DNA of 64,000 bases from Flavobacterium sp. LMO8. GTDB taxonomy: Bacteria > Bacteroidota > Bacteroidia > Flavobacteriales > Flavobacteriaceae. The notes beneath the pieces are model-generated. The model saw nothing but the letters and a program-made list of their open reading frames with translations, searched no databases and had not been told where the DNA came from. The position numbers and the translations under genes were made by a program. This document shows, piece by piece, positions 36,847 to 45,479 of this stretch; position 1 is the first letter of the stretch; each line of letters begins with the position of its first letter. The DNA is taken from contig NZ_WIBJ01000031.1 of NCBI RefSeq assembly GCF_009495755.1, positions 228,465 through 292,464 on the forward strand, written 5' to 3'.

Positions 36847-37995
36847 TTAGAAACCAGTTGTCCATCCTGTTGCCCAGTTTGGAGTATCTCCGCTATTTCC
36901 AGCTCCAGTATTTGTTCCTGTAGTCATATAACTTGTGTTTGTTCCAGCATATTCAGAATTAGTAGTGATTGATGCTCCAAAATAGATAGGATTAAAAGTA
37001 ACATTTCCATTATCTACATTTGTATTTGCATTAGGGTCTTCTGTAGTGTTTTTAATTTTTAAACCTTTAGTAAATCCATCAATATAAATGTTTTGGCAAT
37101 CCCACATACCAGCACCTTCTTTTAAGTAAATTCCATGTTCTGATCCAGCTAAACTTCCTTTTACAATTGTAAAGTTTTTTAAAGTTGCATTAGTAGTAGG
37201 AGTTGCTGCTCCATTATCTCCATTGTTAGAACCTTCAACACCAGCTTTAGCTACATCTTTGATGAAAACATTTTCAAGAGTTCCTGAATATCCATCTGCG
37301 AAATCTACTGCATCATCTTCACTGTGTAAAGCAATTAAATACTTAGCGTTTACAGCTCCACCAAAGAATTCAATACCATCGTCACCACTTTTGTATGCTT
37401 GAACGTATTCAAAAACAGTTCCGCTTCCAACACCAAATAATGATACTCCGTTAAACTCTTTATCACCATTAAATGCAGCACCAGTATATTCAACTCTTAA
37501 GTAACGGATAACTCCTGAACTATCTGTGTTTTCTGTACCACCATAAGTTAAATCTCCAACTTCTGATGTTGCAGTTTGACCAGTAGATCCACCTTTATTA
37601 GTGTTTGCTCTACCACAAATTACTAAACCACCCCAATCACTTGGAGCTTGAACTGCATTTCCACTTGTCATTACTACAGGGTTTGTTGAAGTTCCATTTA
37701 CATATAATAATCCGTCTTGAGCAATTGCAATATAAGAAGAAGTACCACCAGTAGCTTCAATTCTAGTTCCAGCAGGAATAGTTAATGTTGCACCTGCTCT
37801 TACAATAAATGAACCAGTTAAGTTGTAAGTTTGTGTTGGGTCTAATGTTGCAGATTGCCCGCTTAATAATTCACCTTGAAAATTTGCAGGGTTAATTGTA
37901 ATTGAATTGTTATTTCCGTCTGAATCTTCATCTCTTGAACAAGATGTGAAAGTTAAAACAGCTATAGCTAAAGCTGATAATAATAAATTTTTCAT
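36847..37995 (-). CDS. Secreted lipoprotein with right-handed beta-helix
   Basis: 382 residues; lipoprotein signal peptide with lipobox FTSC (Cys19). The body is built of repeated short strands with Gly/Asn turns (GSFIVRAGATLTIPAGT near 60-76; then GVSLFGVGSGTVFEYVQAYKSGDDGIEFFGGAVNAKY; HSEDDAVDFADG; NGDNGAATPTTNATLKNFTIVKG), the look of a parallel beta-helix with acidic DD/ED loops that may bind metal. It lies directly downstream of the TonB receptor on the same strand, 142 bp away, so may be its partner at the surface. Ligand unknown. Confidence 0.75.
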   Translation of the reverse strand: MKNLLLSALAIAVLTFTSCSRDEDSDGNNNSITINPANFQGELLSGQSATLDPTQTYNLTGSFIVRAGATLTIPAGTRIEATGGTSSYIAIAQDGLLYVNGTSTNPVVMTSGNAVQAPSDWGGLVICGRANTNKGGSTGQTATSEVGDLTYGGTENTDSSGVIRYLRVEYTGAAFNGDKEFNGVSLFGVGSGTVFEYVQAYKSGDDGIEFFGGAVNAKYLIALHSEDDAVDFADGYSGTLENVFIKDVAKAGVEGSNNGDNGAATPTTNATLKNFTIVKGSLAGSEHGIYLKEGAGMWDCQNIYIDGFTKGLKIKNTTEDPNANTNVDNGNVTFNPIYFGASITTNSEYAGTNTSYMTTGTNTGAGNSGDTPNWATGWTTGF

Positions 37996-38021
37996 TTTTT
38001 GTGTTATTTAATTTGTTGTGA

Positions 38022-38029
38022 CAAATCTA
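38022..38029 (-). promoter_or_regulatory. Candidate -7 box for the beta-helix lipoprotein
   Basis: Reads TAGATTTG on the minus strand, 26 bp before the ATG at 37995. Confidence 0.4.
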
Positions 38030-38084
38030 TGATTGATTTTTTTTTAAATGTTTAACTAAATGTTATGAGTTTATTAAAAAAAGA

Positions 38085-38110
38085 AGGCAGATTTAATAAA
38101 AAATCTGCCT
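38085..38110 (-). terminator. Terminator after the TonB receptor gene
   Basis: Perfect 10-bp stem AGGCAGATTT with 6-nt loop; followed by a T run on the minus strand. Confidence 0.8.
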
Positions 38111-38137
38111 AATATTTATTTAGTGTTAACTAATTGT

Positions 38138-40921
38138 TTAGAACGAATATTTCATTGAAAGACTAAAGTTTCTTCCTTTTTTGTAGGAATCAACTACAAC
38201 ATCAGGACGTTGAGTTCCACCGTCATTAGCTCCTTGTTGATTTCTTTCTATCGTTGGGTCAGTTAAGTTTTTAGCACTTAAGCCAAATGCAATATTTTTA
38301 TTTACATTGTATTTTAAAATAAAATCTAATGTGATAACTTCACTATCTACTAAGTCACCTTTTCCAGTAACTCCAAGAGCATAAATTCTGTCAGAGAAAT
38401 AACCACCTGCTAAAGTTGCGGTTAATGATTTATTGTTTTTAAATTCTTTATTAAAACTAATATCTGAATTTACTAATAAATCTGAAGCACCAGTTAATCT
38501 TGAATCTTGATTAGTAAAAACAACATTCATACCCGGATTTTCTCTAATCACTTTTTCTGAATCTAAATCTTGTGTTGTATATAAGTAAGAAACGTTTAGG
38601 CCAAAACCTAAATTTGTTTTCTCTCCAGTTGTATTGTTTTCACGAGAAATTATGTTTTTTCTTAATTCTCCTTCTAAACCAAGACCTATTGCTCTTTCTC
38701 CCGAGTTTACCCAAGAAATGTCATTTGTAGCTGATGCAATTGTTGCTTGGTTAATTGGGTTTTGTATATATTTTCCAAATCCAGTGAAAGATACTACTTC
38801 GCCATTTTTAGGAAAATATTCCCATTTTAAATCAAAGTTATAATCGGTAGAGCTGTATAAGTTTTCATTACCAATATAACTTTGCCCAACTTCTTCAAAC
38901 AAGAAAGGTGCTCTTTCTTTAAATTGAGGTAAAGTGTACGTCTTACTTGCTGCTAATTTAATATTTTGTTTTTCGTTAACTTCATATTTTGCTGTTAATG
39001 AAGGTAAATATTCCATAGTATCAGATAATTTTTTACCTGTTTTCAATGAGGTGTTGTAAAATATATCTTGAATAATGTATTCAGAACGGAAACCAGCTAT
39101 TACAAATAATTTTGGTGTAAACTGATATTCAATAGCTCCAAAACCAGCAGATACTATTTGTTGGCCATTGTAGTTTTGAGGTTCTAAGGCATTTGGTGCG
39201 AATTGATTACCTCTGAATGTTTGAATGGTAAAATAATTTAAATTGTAACTATTTTGATTAAAATATCCATCAATGTTATTAATGTCAATAATTTCTTGTG
39301 AATTAATTCTAAAGTTTAATTGTGTTGCATCAAAGTTAATTTCTTTATATCGAGCACTATATCCAGCAATAAATTTACCTTTATAAGTGTCATCTGCTGT
39401 TTTTCCAAATTTGTAAGACAAAGTAAAGTTTCCTGCAACCTCATCATCAGTCATATCTTGGTAAAATCTATGATTATCTGATTGATTTAAATTTGAAACT
39501 ATTAATGGTGATGTATTTGGGTTGTCATTGTCTAATGGTACAAAAGTGTTTTGCATTCTGTCTGGAATAAGATTATTCATCATATTGTAAGATAATCCCC
39601 AGTCAAAATTAATTCTATCGCTAAATGTATGATTACCTAATAATTGGTTAATTAATAGCGATGTTCTTTCAAAAGTAGAACGTCTTAAAAAACCACCGCC
39701 ATCAGGAGCTGCATCAAATATATCAATAACACCAGTAAATTCTTCGTGTTTTTGAGATGTTGAGTTGATGTACATTGTATTCCATTTGATGTTATGGTTG
39801 CTATTAATCTTATAGTTCAAATTAGCCATAGCATTAGAACTTGTTTGATATTCGTAAGCTTTTCTAAAAAAATCTTTTTTAGCAATAGATTGAACACTTA
39901 CACCACCTCTTCTGATCCCTTCTTTAAAATTGTAACCATTATCAAAAGAAGCGTTTAAAAATAAACTCAATTTTCCGTTTGAACCTACTGAATAAGAATC
40001 ACCACCTCTTAAGTATAAAGAACTTCCAACAGGTGTTGCTGCTTGTTTATCCCAACTTGTGGTAAAATTATATCCAGATAATGGATCATTTGGAATTGGC
40101 TCGTTGCTGAAACCATGAAAATTGGGACCATCTTGTAAGTAAAATTTTCTTTGAGAAATGGCGTTAGAATTAGCATTCATACCACTTCCTACTTCAATCA
40201 TTCCACTTCCTTTGTAGGTTTTAGAAACGATATCTACATTAGCTCCTGCAAAATCTCCGTAGTTTTTGTAGTTGAATGTTTTGTCAATTCCAATGTATTC
40301 TACAATATCAGTTGAAAAAACATCTAACGACATGTTTTTTGTTGATGGATTATTTGAAGGTAAAGGTAAACCATTCATAGTAGTAGAATTGTATCTGTCT
40401 CCAAGACCTCTAACAAAAATATCACTAGAACCTTCTTGTTTAGATATACCTGATGTTTTTGCAACCGCTGCTGCAACATCACTAATTCCTTTTTTAGAAA
40501 TTTCTTCGGCTCCAATACTTTGTTTAATTTCAACAGCTTTTTGTTGTTCTTGTAATAAAGCACTTTCTTTTTCTTTAGAAACGGTTTGAACAATCACAAC
40601 ATCTTGCAATTGAACACCACTTGCTTCAAGTGTATGGTTAATTACTTTTTTCTCATTAGCTTTAATGGTAAATGGAATTTCTTTAGTTTCATAACCTAAA
40701 TATCCAATTACTAATGTATAGTTGCCTGGTTTTAATGAAATAGAATATTTTCCATTTTCATCTGTAGAAGCTCCTTGTTTAGTTCCTTTAATTACTATAT
40801 TAGCAAAAGGTAAAGGTTCGTTGTTAAATTCTTTATCTAAAATGGTTCCGGTTACCGTTCCATTTTGTGCAAGTAATGCTACTGAAAAGAATAATGTTAA
40901 TAGTAAAAAACGTAGTTTCAT
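38138..40921 (-). CDS. TonB-dependent outer-membrane receptor
   Basis: 927 residues: signal peptide (1-19), carboxypeptidase-regulatory-like domain (about 20-100, GTVTGTILDKEFNNEPLPF), plug (about 120-240, containing IFVRGLGDRYNSTTMNGLPLPS), then a 22-strand barrel ending in the outer-membrane C-terminal pattern (RNFSLSMKYSF). No SusD partner is adjacent; the neighbour on the same strand is a beta-helix lipoprotein. It is divergent from a PhoB/PhoR-like pair, and the shared spacer has an 11-bp-phased repeat array, so I infer control by that system and perhaps transport of a phosphorus-containing substrate. Confidence 0.9.
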   Translation of the reverse strand: MKLRFLLLTLFFSVALLAQNGTVTGTILDKEFNNEPLPFANIVIKGTKQGASTDENGKYSISLKPGNYTLVIGYLGYETKEIPFTIKANEKKVINHTLEASGVQLQDVVIVQTVSKEKESALLQEQQKAVEIKQSIGAEEISKKGISDVAAAVAKTSGISKQEGSSDIFVRGLGDRYNSTTMNGLPLPSNNPSTKNMSLDVFSTDIVEYIGIDKTFNYKNYGDFAGANVDIVSKTYKGSGMIEVGSGMNANSNAISQRKFYLQDGPNFHGFSNEPIPNDPLSGYNFTTSWDKQAATPVGSSLYLRGGDSYSVGSNGKLSLFLNASFDNGYNFKEGIRRGGVSVQSIAKKDFFRKAYEYQTSSNAMANLNYKINSNHNIKWNTMYINSTSQKHEEFTGVIDIFDAAPDGGGFLRRSTFERTSLLINQLLGNHTFSDRINFDWGLSYNMMNNLIPDRMQNTFVPLDNDNPNTSPLIVSNLNQSDNHRFYQDMTDDEVAGNFTLSYKFGKTADDTYKGKFIAGYSARYKEINFDATQLNFRINSQEIIDINNIDGYFNQNSYNLNYFTIQTFRGNQFAPNALEPQNYNGQQIVSAGFGAIEYQFTPKLFVIAGFRSEYIIQDIFYNTSLKTGKKLSDTMEYLPSLTAKYEVNEKQNIKLAASKTYTLPQFKERAPFLFEEVGQSYIGNENLYSSTDYNFDLKWEYFPKNGEVVSFTGFGKYIQNPINQATIASATNDISWVNSGERAIGLGLEGELRKNIISRENNTTGEKTNLGFGLNVSYLYTTQDLDSEKVIRENPGMNVVFTNQDSRLTGASDLLVNSDISFNKEFKNNKSLTATLAGGYFSDRIYALGVTGKGDLVDSEVITLDFILKYNVNKNIAFGLSAKNLTDPTIERNQQGANDGGTQRPDVVVDSYKKGRNFSLSMKYSF

Positions 40922-40943
40922 TTTGTGTTGTTATATTTTGGTG

Positions 40944-40951
40944 CAAAGGAA
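40944..40951 (-). promoter_or_regulatory. -7-like box for the TonB receptor gene
   Basis: Reads TTCCTTTG on the minus strand (one mismatch to TAnnTTTG). The first unit of the GTTA array begins exactly 10 nt upstream (40962), and no TTG at -33 is present, as in activator-dependent promoters where operator replaces the upstream box. Confidence 0.4.
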
Positions 40952-40961
40952 ATCATGTAGT

Positions 40962-41020
40962 GTTATAGAAAAGTTATTTACTTGTTATGAATTAGTTGTT
41001 AATGCGTTACTAAATTGTTA
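40962..41020. promoter_or_regulatory. Six 11-bp-phased GTTA direct repeats, candidate Pho-type operator
   Basis: Units GTTA at 40962, 40973, 40984, 41006 and 41017 and GTTG at 40995: all six first bases are exactly 11 bp apart. Spacer heptamers are AT-rich (TAGAAAA, TTTACTT, TGAATTA, TTAATGC, CTAAATT). PhoB/OmpR-family dimers bind direct repeats at 11-bp spacing (E. coli Pho box CTGTCAT every 11 bp), so six units could bind three dimers. It lies between the TonB receptor and a PhoB-like gene. The assignment to this regulator is inference. Confidence 0.6.
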
Positions 41021-41099
41021 AGTAATTAAATAATTGTAAACTCCTTTGAACATTTTATTTTATCTTTACCTTTACAATCAAAACATAACAAATTTTGTA

Positions 41100-41789
41100 A
41101 TGAAGAAAAAAGACATTAAGATCTTATTGGTTGATGATGAGCAAGATATCTTAGAAATTGTTGGATACAATCTTTCTCAAGAAGGATATCAAATTGTAAC
41201 GGCTTCAAATGGAAAAGAAGCTATTGCAAAGGCAAAAAAAGAGCAACCGCAATTAATTATTATGGATGTGATGATGCCCGAAATGGATGGAATGGAAGCT
41301 TGTGAAAACATCAGAAAAATCCCTGAACTTAAAGATACAATTATTACTTTTTTAACAGCTCGTTCTGAAGATTATTCACAAGTAGCTGGTTTTGATGCTG
41401 GAGCTGATGATTATATTGCAAAACCAATTAAACCAAAAGTTTTAGTAAGTAAAGTACAAGCATTACTAAGAAGATTAAAAGGAATTGAAAATACATCGTC
41501 AAGCACAACATTAACTTTAGGATCAATAGAAATTAACAGAGAAGAATATAAAATTGTTAAAGATGGTGAAGAAATTGTTTTGCCTCGTAAAGAGTTTGAA
41601 TTATTCTATTTGTTAGCTACAAAACCAGGAAAAGTGTTTACTAGAGAAGAAATTTTAGACAAAGTTTGGGGTAATGAAGTTGTTGTAGGCGGAAGAACTA
41701 TCGATGTTCATATCAGAAAATTAAGAGAAAAAATCGGAGATAGTTTCTTTAAAACCATTAAAGGAGTGGGATATAAAATCGAATTTTAA
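41100..41789 (+). CDS. PhoB/OmpR-family response regulator
   Basis: 229 residues from ATG 41100 (MKKKDIKILLVDDEQ); the upstream in-frame ATG at 41046 falls in the leader. Receiver domain (5-125) with acidic pocket D12-D13, phosphoacceptor Asp56 (LIIMDVMMPEMDG) and the conserved Lys in YIAKPIKP; C-terminal winged helix (about 135-228, RKEFELFYLLATKPGKVFTREEIL ... GRTIDVHIRKLREKIG ... TIKGVGYKIEF). This is the OmpR/PhoB DNA-binding fold. Its stop overlaps the kinase ATG by 1 bp (TAATG). Closest in type to PhoB, but the signal is not proven by sequence. Confidence 0.92.
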   Translation: MKKKDIKILLVDDEQDILEIVGYNLSQEGYQIVTASNGKEAIAKAKKEQPQLIIMDVMMPEMDGMEACENIRKIPELKDTIITFLTARSEDYSQVAGFDAGADDYIAKPIKPKVLVSKVQALLRRLKGIENTSSSTTLTLGSIEINREEYKIVKDGEEIVLPRKEFELFYLLATKPGKVFTREEILDKVWGNEVVVGGRTIDVHIRKLREKIGDSFFKTIKGVGYKIEF

Positions 41790-42832
41790 TGCAATTAAAA
41801 TTTAAAAAATCTTATAAGTTCGCTTTAAAGTCATCGTTATATGTAACCTTGTTCTTTTTAGCGACTATTTTTTTATATAATTATCTCGTTCAGTCATTAA
41901 ATTTACTGATTGTATTTGCTTTTTCGCTTATTTTTTATGCAGCTACATTTTTTTTAATTCAATTTAGAGTAGAACATTTTATCTACAAACGCGTTAAGAA
42001 AATCTATGACGATGTTTCACTTTTAGAAACTACTTCTTATGTGAATCAGCCTGTAACAACCGATATGGCAACTTTGACAAAAGAAGTAAAAAAATTCGCC
42101 AGAGATAAAAAATTAGAAATCGAAACTTTAAAAATTAGGGAAGAATACCGAAAAGAATTTTTAGGGAATGTTTCGCACGAATTAAAAACACCACTTTTTA
42201 CCATTCAAGGTTATTTGCTAACGCTTTTAGATGGTGCAATGGAGGATAAAAATATTCGAAAAAAATACTTAGAACGTGCTGAAAAAGGTGTTGAACGATT
42301 GATTTACATTGTGAAAGATTTGGACATGATTACCAAATTAGAAGTAGGCGAAATTAATTTAGATGTTACTAAATTTGATATTGTTGAAGTGATTCAAAAT
42401 GTGTTCGATTTGTTCGAAATGAAAGCAGCAAACAAAAATATTACCTTAACTTTTGATACCAAATATGATAAACCAATTTGGGTAATGGCCGATCAAGAAA
42501 AAATTCAACAAGTAGTTACAAATTTAGTCGTAAATTCAATCAAATATGGTAAAAAAGGTGGTACGACTGAAGTAGGCATTGAAGATTTAACCAAAAATAA
42601 AATCATCGTAAGAATTACTGATAACGGAGAAGGTATCGAAAAGCAAAACATCCCGCGTTTATTCGAACGTTTTTACCGGGTAGATAAAAGTGGCGCAAGG
42701 AGCGAAGGTGGTTCAGGTTTAGGATTAGCAATCGTGAAACACATTATTGAAGGTCACGAAGAAAAAATCTATGTGGAAAGTCAAATTGGAGTTGGTTCAG
42801 AATTCTCATTTACTTTGGAAAAGACGAAATAA
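41789..42832 (+). CDS. PhoR-like sensor histidine kinase
   Basis: 347 residues. Two membrane helices (about 14-34 and 38-58) with almost no periplasmic loop, a short linker, the DHp helix with phospho-accepting His in GNVSHELKTPLFTIQGY (about residue 130), then HATPase_c (N box VTNLVVNSIKYG, G1 DNGEGI, F box PRLFERFY, G2 GSGLGLAIVKH). The lack of an extracytoplasmic sensor domain matches PhoR, which relies on partners for signal. Coupled to the response regulator by TAATG. The 3' end overlaps the convergent glycosyltransferase by 27 bp. Confidence 0.92.
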   Translation: MQLKFKKSYKFALKSSLYVTLFFLATIFLYNYLVQSLNLLIVFAFSLIFYAATFFLIQFRVEHFIYKRVKKIYDDVSLLETTSYVNQPVTTDMATLTKEVKKFARDKKLEIETLKIREEYRKEFLGNVSHELKTPLFTIQGYLLTLLDGAMEDKNIRKKYLERAEKGVERLIYIVKDLDMITKLEVGEINLDVTKFDIVEVIQNVFDLFEMKAANKNITLTFDTKYDKPIWVMADQEKIQQVVTNLVVNSIKYGKKGGTTEVGIEDLTKNKIIVRITDNGEGIEKQNIPRLFERFYRVDKSGARSEGGSGLGLAIVKHIIEGHEEKIYVESQIGVGSEFSFTLEKTK

Positions 42833-43861
42833 TTCGTTCCAATTTGGGTCAACCGAAAAATCCTTAAATCCTTTGTATAAGTGAATTTTTTCTAACTTGG
42901 AAGCTTTGAATTTCTCTTGCTTACAACTAGGAGCCACGATTTCGGATTTAAACTTTTTAGCTAAATATTCTTGTTCGTATTGCCCCGGTGTTGGTATAAA
43001 AAACGCTTTTTTCTCCAATTTCGCCAAATCCATAACCGTAGTATAACCCGAACGACACACCACAAATTCACTTTCGTTAAAAGCAGTACTTAATTGTTCT
43101 GAATTCATGAAATTGTAATAGGTAATCGAGTTTACTTTCTCTATCTGTTGTTGTGATTCTACAATTCCTTTTACAAAAAGAATTTCTTTCGAACTATTTT
43201 CTAATTCTTTGGTAAGTTTCTTTTCTAATAGAGTACGTTGTGGTTCTGGTCCTGATAATAAAACCATAATGTCGTACTTAATTGGTAACGATTTTTTTTC
43301 AATTCGACTTAAAGGTCCAATGTACTGAATGGTGTTTGTCATCTTTTCAGGATGGCCTAATTTTCCAGATAAATTTTCAACTCCCGCGACATCAGGAACC
43401 CAACAAGAATCAAATTTCGAAATGTAACGCGAATGTAATTTAGTAGTTAACCAAGACGTTTTTCCGGAAAGCACATTCAATTGATGCGTAATAAAAACAG
43501 AAGGCACTTTTGAAGAATAAACACCTAATCGATTGTCGCTAATAACACCATCAATTTCATAGTTCTCTATTATCTTATTGATTTTCGATTTCTCTTTTTT
43601 GATGGCAGAAACCATTTTAGGCATTTGAAGTGCCAATTTCCACTTGAAATTTTTCCCTTTTTCAGCATATTGAATGTTGTACGCAGGTAATTCAATACTT
43701 AAAAGTTTAGGAAATTCTTTTTTTAATAAAGCTAAAGCTACTCCGTCAGAAGCAATTATAGGTTCAAAGCCATTTTCTTCTAATGCTTTTATTATTGGAA
43801 TGCAACGAGTGGCGTGACCTAATCCCCAATTTAAAGGTGCTATCAGTATTTTTTTCTTCAT
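42806..43861 (-). CDS. MurG-like GT-B glycosyltransferase
   Basis: 351 residues. N-terminal segment LIAPLNWGLGHATRCIPIIKALEENGFEP is the Gly-rich acceptor-side loop of MurG/UGT-type enzymes; the C-terminal half has FVVCRSGYTTVMDLAKLEKKAFFIPTPGQYEQEYLA, the donor-binding (GT28) region. No signal peptide. It likely adds a sugar to a lipid or glycan carrier at the inner membrane; substrate unknown. The gene before it on the strand (LpxH-like) overlaps by 1 bp, so both belong to one envelope operon. Confidence 0.85.
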   Translation of the reverse strand: MKKKILIAPLNWGLGHATRCIPIIKALEENGFEPIIASDGVALALLKKEFPKLLSIELPAYNIQYAEKGKNFKWKLALQMPKMVSAIKKEKSKINKIIENYEIDGVISDNRLGVYSSKVPSVFITHQLNVLSGKTSWLTTKLHSRYISKFDSCWVPDVAGVENLSGKLGHPEKMTNTIQYIGPLSRIEKKSLPIKYDIMVLLSGPEPQRTLLEKKLTKELENSSKEILFVKGIVESQQQIEKVNSITYYNFMNSEQLSTAFNESEFVVCRSGYTTVMDLAKLEKKAFFIPTPGQYEQEYLAKKFKSEIVAPSCKQEKFKASKLEKIHLYKGFKDFSVDPNWNELFRLFQSK

Positions 43862-44682
43862 TATTTATTCAAAATAGCAATAAACTGCTCCGCTAATTTA
43901 TTTTCATCTTCAAAATTATATTCATTCACGTCCGAACTAAAATTTCTGTCATGATGATATAATTTCCACTTTTTATTATTGTATTCTAATGCAGTTAAAT
44001 TTTCTACCCAATCACCTGAATTTAAATAAAAAGTTTCACCATTTTCATTTTCCATAAACTCAATTTTTGGCTCGTGAATATGTCCGCAAATAACATAATC
44101 ATATCCTTTTTCAATGGCTAATTCCACACAAACATTTTCAAAGTTAGTGATAAATTTAACAGCAGATTTTACATTGTTTTTAATTTTTTTCGAAAGCGAA
44201 TACGGTTCTTTATCAAATCGAGCTAAAACCCAGTTGATGAATCGGTTGATTAAAATAAGGATATCATAACCCCAACCGCCTAATTTGGCCAACCATTTGG
44301 CTTGGGTTATGGAAGCATCAAAAACATCACCATGAAAAATCCAAGCTCTTTTGTGGTCTAATTCTAACACGAGTTTGTCAATTAAACTAATGTTTCCCAT
44401 GTGTAAATCGGTAAATTTTCTGAGAAATTCATCATGATTTCCTGTGATGTAGTACACTTTTGTACCTTTGGTACTCATCGAAATAATTTTCTTAATTACT
44501 TCTAAGTGTTTCGATGGAAAATAAGATTTTCTAAATTGCCAAATATCAATAATATCGCCATTTAGAACTAAAATTTTAGGTTTTATCGAAGATAAATAAT
44601 CTAATAATTCTTTTGCATGGCAACCATAAGTTCCAAGATGAATATCGGAAATAACAGCAACTTCAACTTTACGCTTATTCAA
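43861..44682 (-). CDS. LpxH-like metallophosphoesterase (UDP-2,3-diacylglucosamine diphosphatase family)
   Basis: About 273 residues. Calcineurin-like phosphoesterase with VISDIHLGTYG (D and H of motif I), NGDIIDIW (motif II), ITGNHDEF (motif III), IFHGDVFD and VICGHIHEP (motifs IV/V). Family hydrolyses the pyrophosphate of UDP-diacylglucosamine in lipid A synthesis, or related nucleotide sugars. Start: no ATG is in frame; the TTG at 44682 giving a NKRKVEVAVIS start is the most family-like, a TTG at 44700 being the other choice. Its stop overlaps the glycosyltransferase ATG (TAATG). Confidence 0.82.
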   Translation of the reverse strand: MNKRKVEVAVISDIHLGTYGCHAKELLDYLSSIKPKILVLNGDIIDIWQFRKSYFPSKHLEVIKKIISMSTKGTKVYYITGNHDEFLRKFTDLHMGNISLIDKLVLELDHKRAWIFHGDVFDASITQAKWLAKLGGWGYDILILINRFINWVLARFDKEPYSLSKKIKNNVKSAVKFITNFENVCVELAIEKGYDYVICGHIHEPKIEFMENENGETFYLNSGDWVENLTALEYNNKKWKLYHHDRNFSSDVNEYNFEDENKLAEQFIAILNK

Positions 44683-44801
44683 AATATAAATTTTAAGCAA
44701 AAGACGAAAACGTATCTAATGTTAAGGTTATTGAAACATTATTAAAAGTTTATTTATGTTGCTAATTATTTGCTTAATTTTGCCAAAAATTTAATGAAGT
44801 C

Positions 44802-45476
44802 GTGGGAAGTAAAAATAAATTAAAAAGATTCAGTGAGAACGAAACGTTTTCTAATGTTTTTCAGCCAACAAGAGAAGAAGTTGTAGGAAATGAATTTCCG
44901 TTAAGAGGTAAATGGAATAGTGAATTCTTTAAAAACGATAATCCAATTGTATTAGAATTAGGTTGTGGAAAAGGAGAATACTCTGTTGGTTTAGCCGAAA
45001 GATTTCCTGAAAAAAACTTCATTGGAATTGATATCAAAGGAGCTAGATTTTGGCGTGGTGCAAAAACTGCGGTAGAATCTGGTATGAATAACGTAGCCTT
45101 TGTTAGAACTCAAATCGAATTAATCAATCACATTTTTACCGAAAACGAAGTGTCTGAAATTTGGATTACTTTTCCAGATCCACAAATTAAATACAAAAGA
45201 ACCAAGCACAGAATGACCAATTCTGAGTTTTTGAATAATTATAAAAAAATTCTGAAACCAAACGGATTGATGCATTTAAAAACCGACTCAGAGTTTATGC
45301 ATGGGTATACATTAGGATTATTACATGGTGAAGGTCATGAAGTAATTTATGCCAACCATAATATTTACAAAAACGAAGGTGCGCCAGCAGAAGTAACTGG
45401 AATTCAAACGTTTTACGAAAGTCAGTATTTAGAAGTAAACAAAGCGATTACATATATTCAGTTTAAAATTAAATAA
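44802..45476 (+). CDS. trmB: tRNA (guanosine(46)-N7)-methyltransferase
   Basis: 224 residues; methylates G46 of tRNAs using SAM. Start is GTG at 44802, supported by the family's usual GSKNKLKRF N-terminus. Seen: SAM motif I VLELGCGKGEYSVGLAERFP near residues 49-65, GIDIKGARFWRGA (motif II), the TFPDPQIKYKRTKHR signature (near 121-135), and a conserved C-terminal tail. Followed by lysE 3 bp after the stop. Confidence 0.95.
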   Translation: MGSKNKLKRFSENETFSNVFQPTREEVVGNEFPLRGKWNSEFFKNDNPIVLELGCGKGEYSVGLAERFPEKNFIGIDIKGARFWRGAKTAVESGMNNVAFVRTQIELINHIFTENEVSEIWITFPDPQIKYKRTKHRMTNSEFLNNYKKILKPNGLMHLKTDSEFMHGYTLGLLHGEGHEVIYANHNIYKNEGAPAEVTGIQTFYESQYLEVNKAITYIQFKIK

Positions 45477-45479
45477 AAA

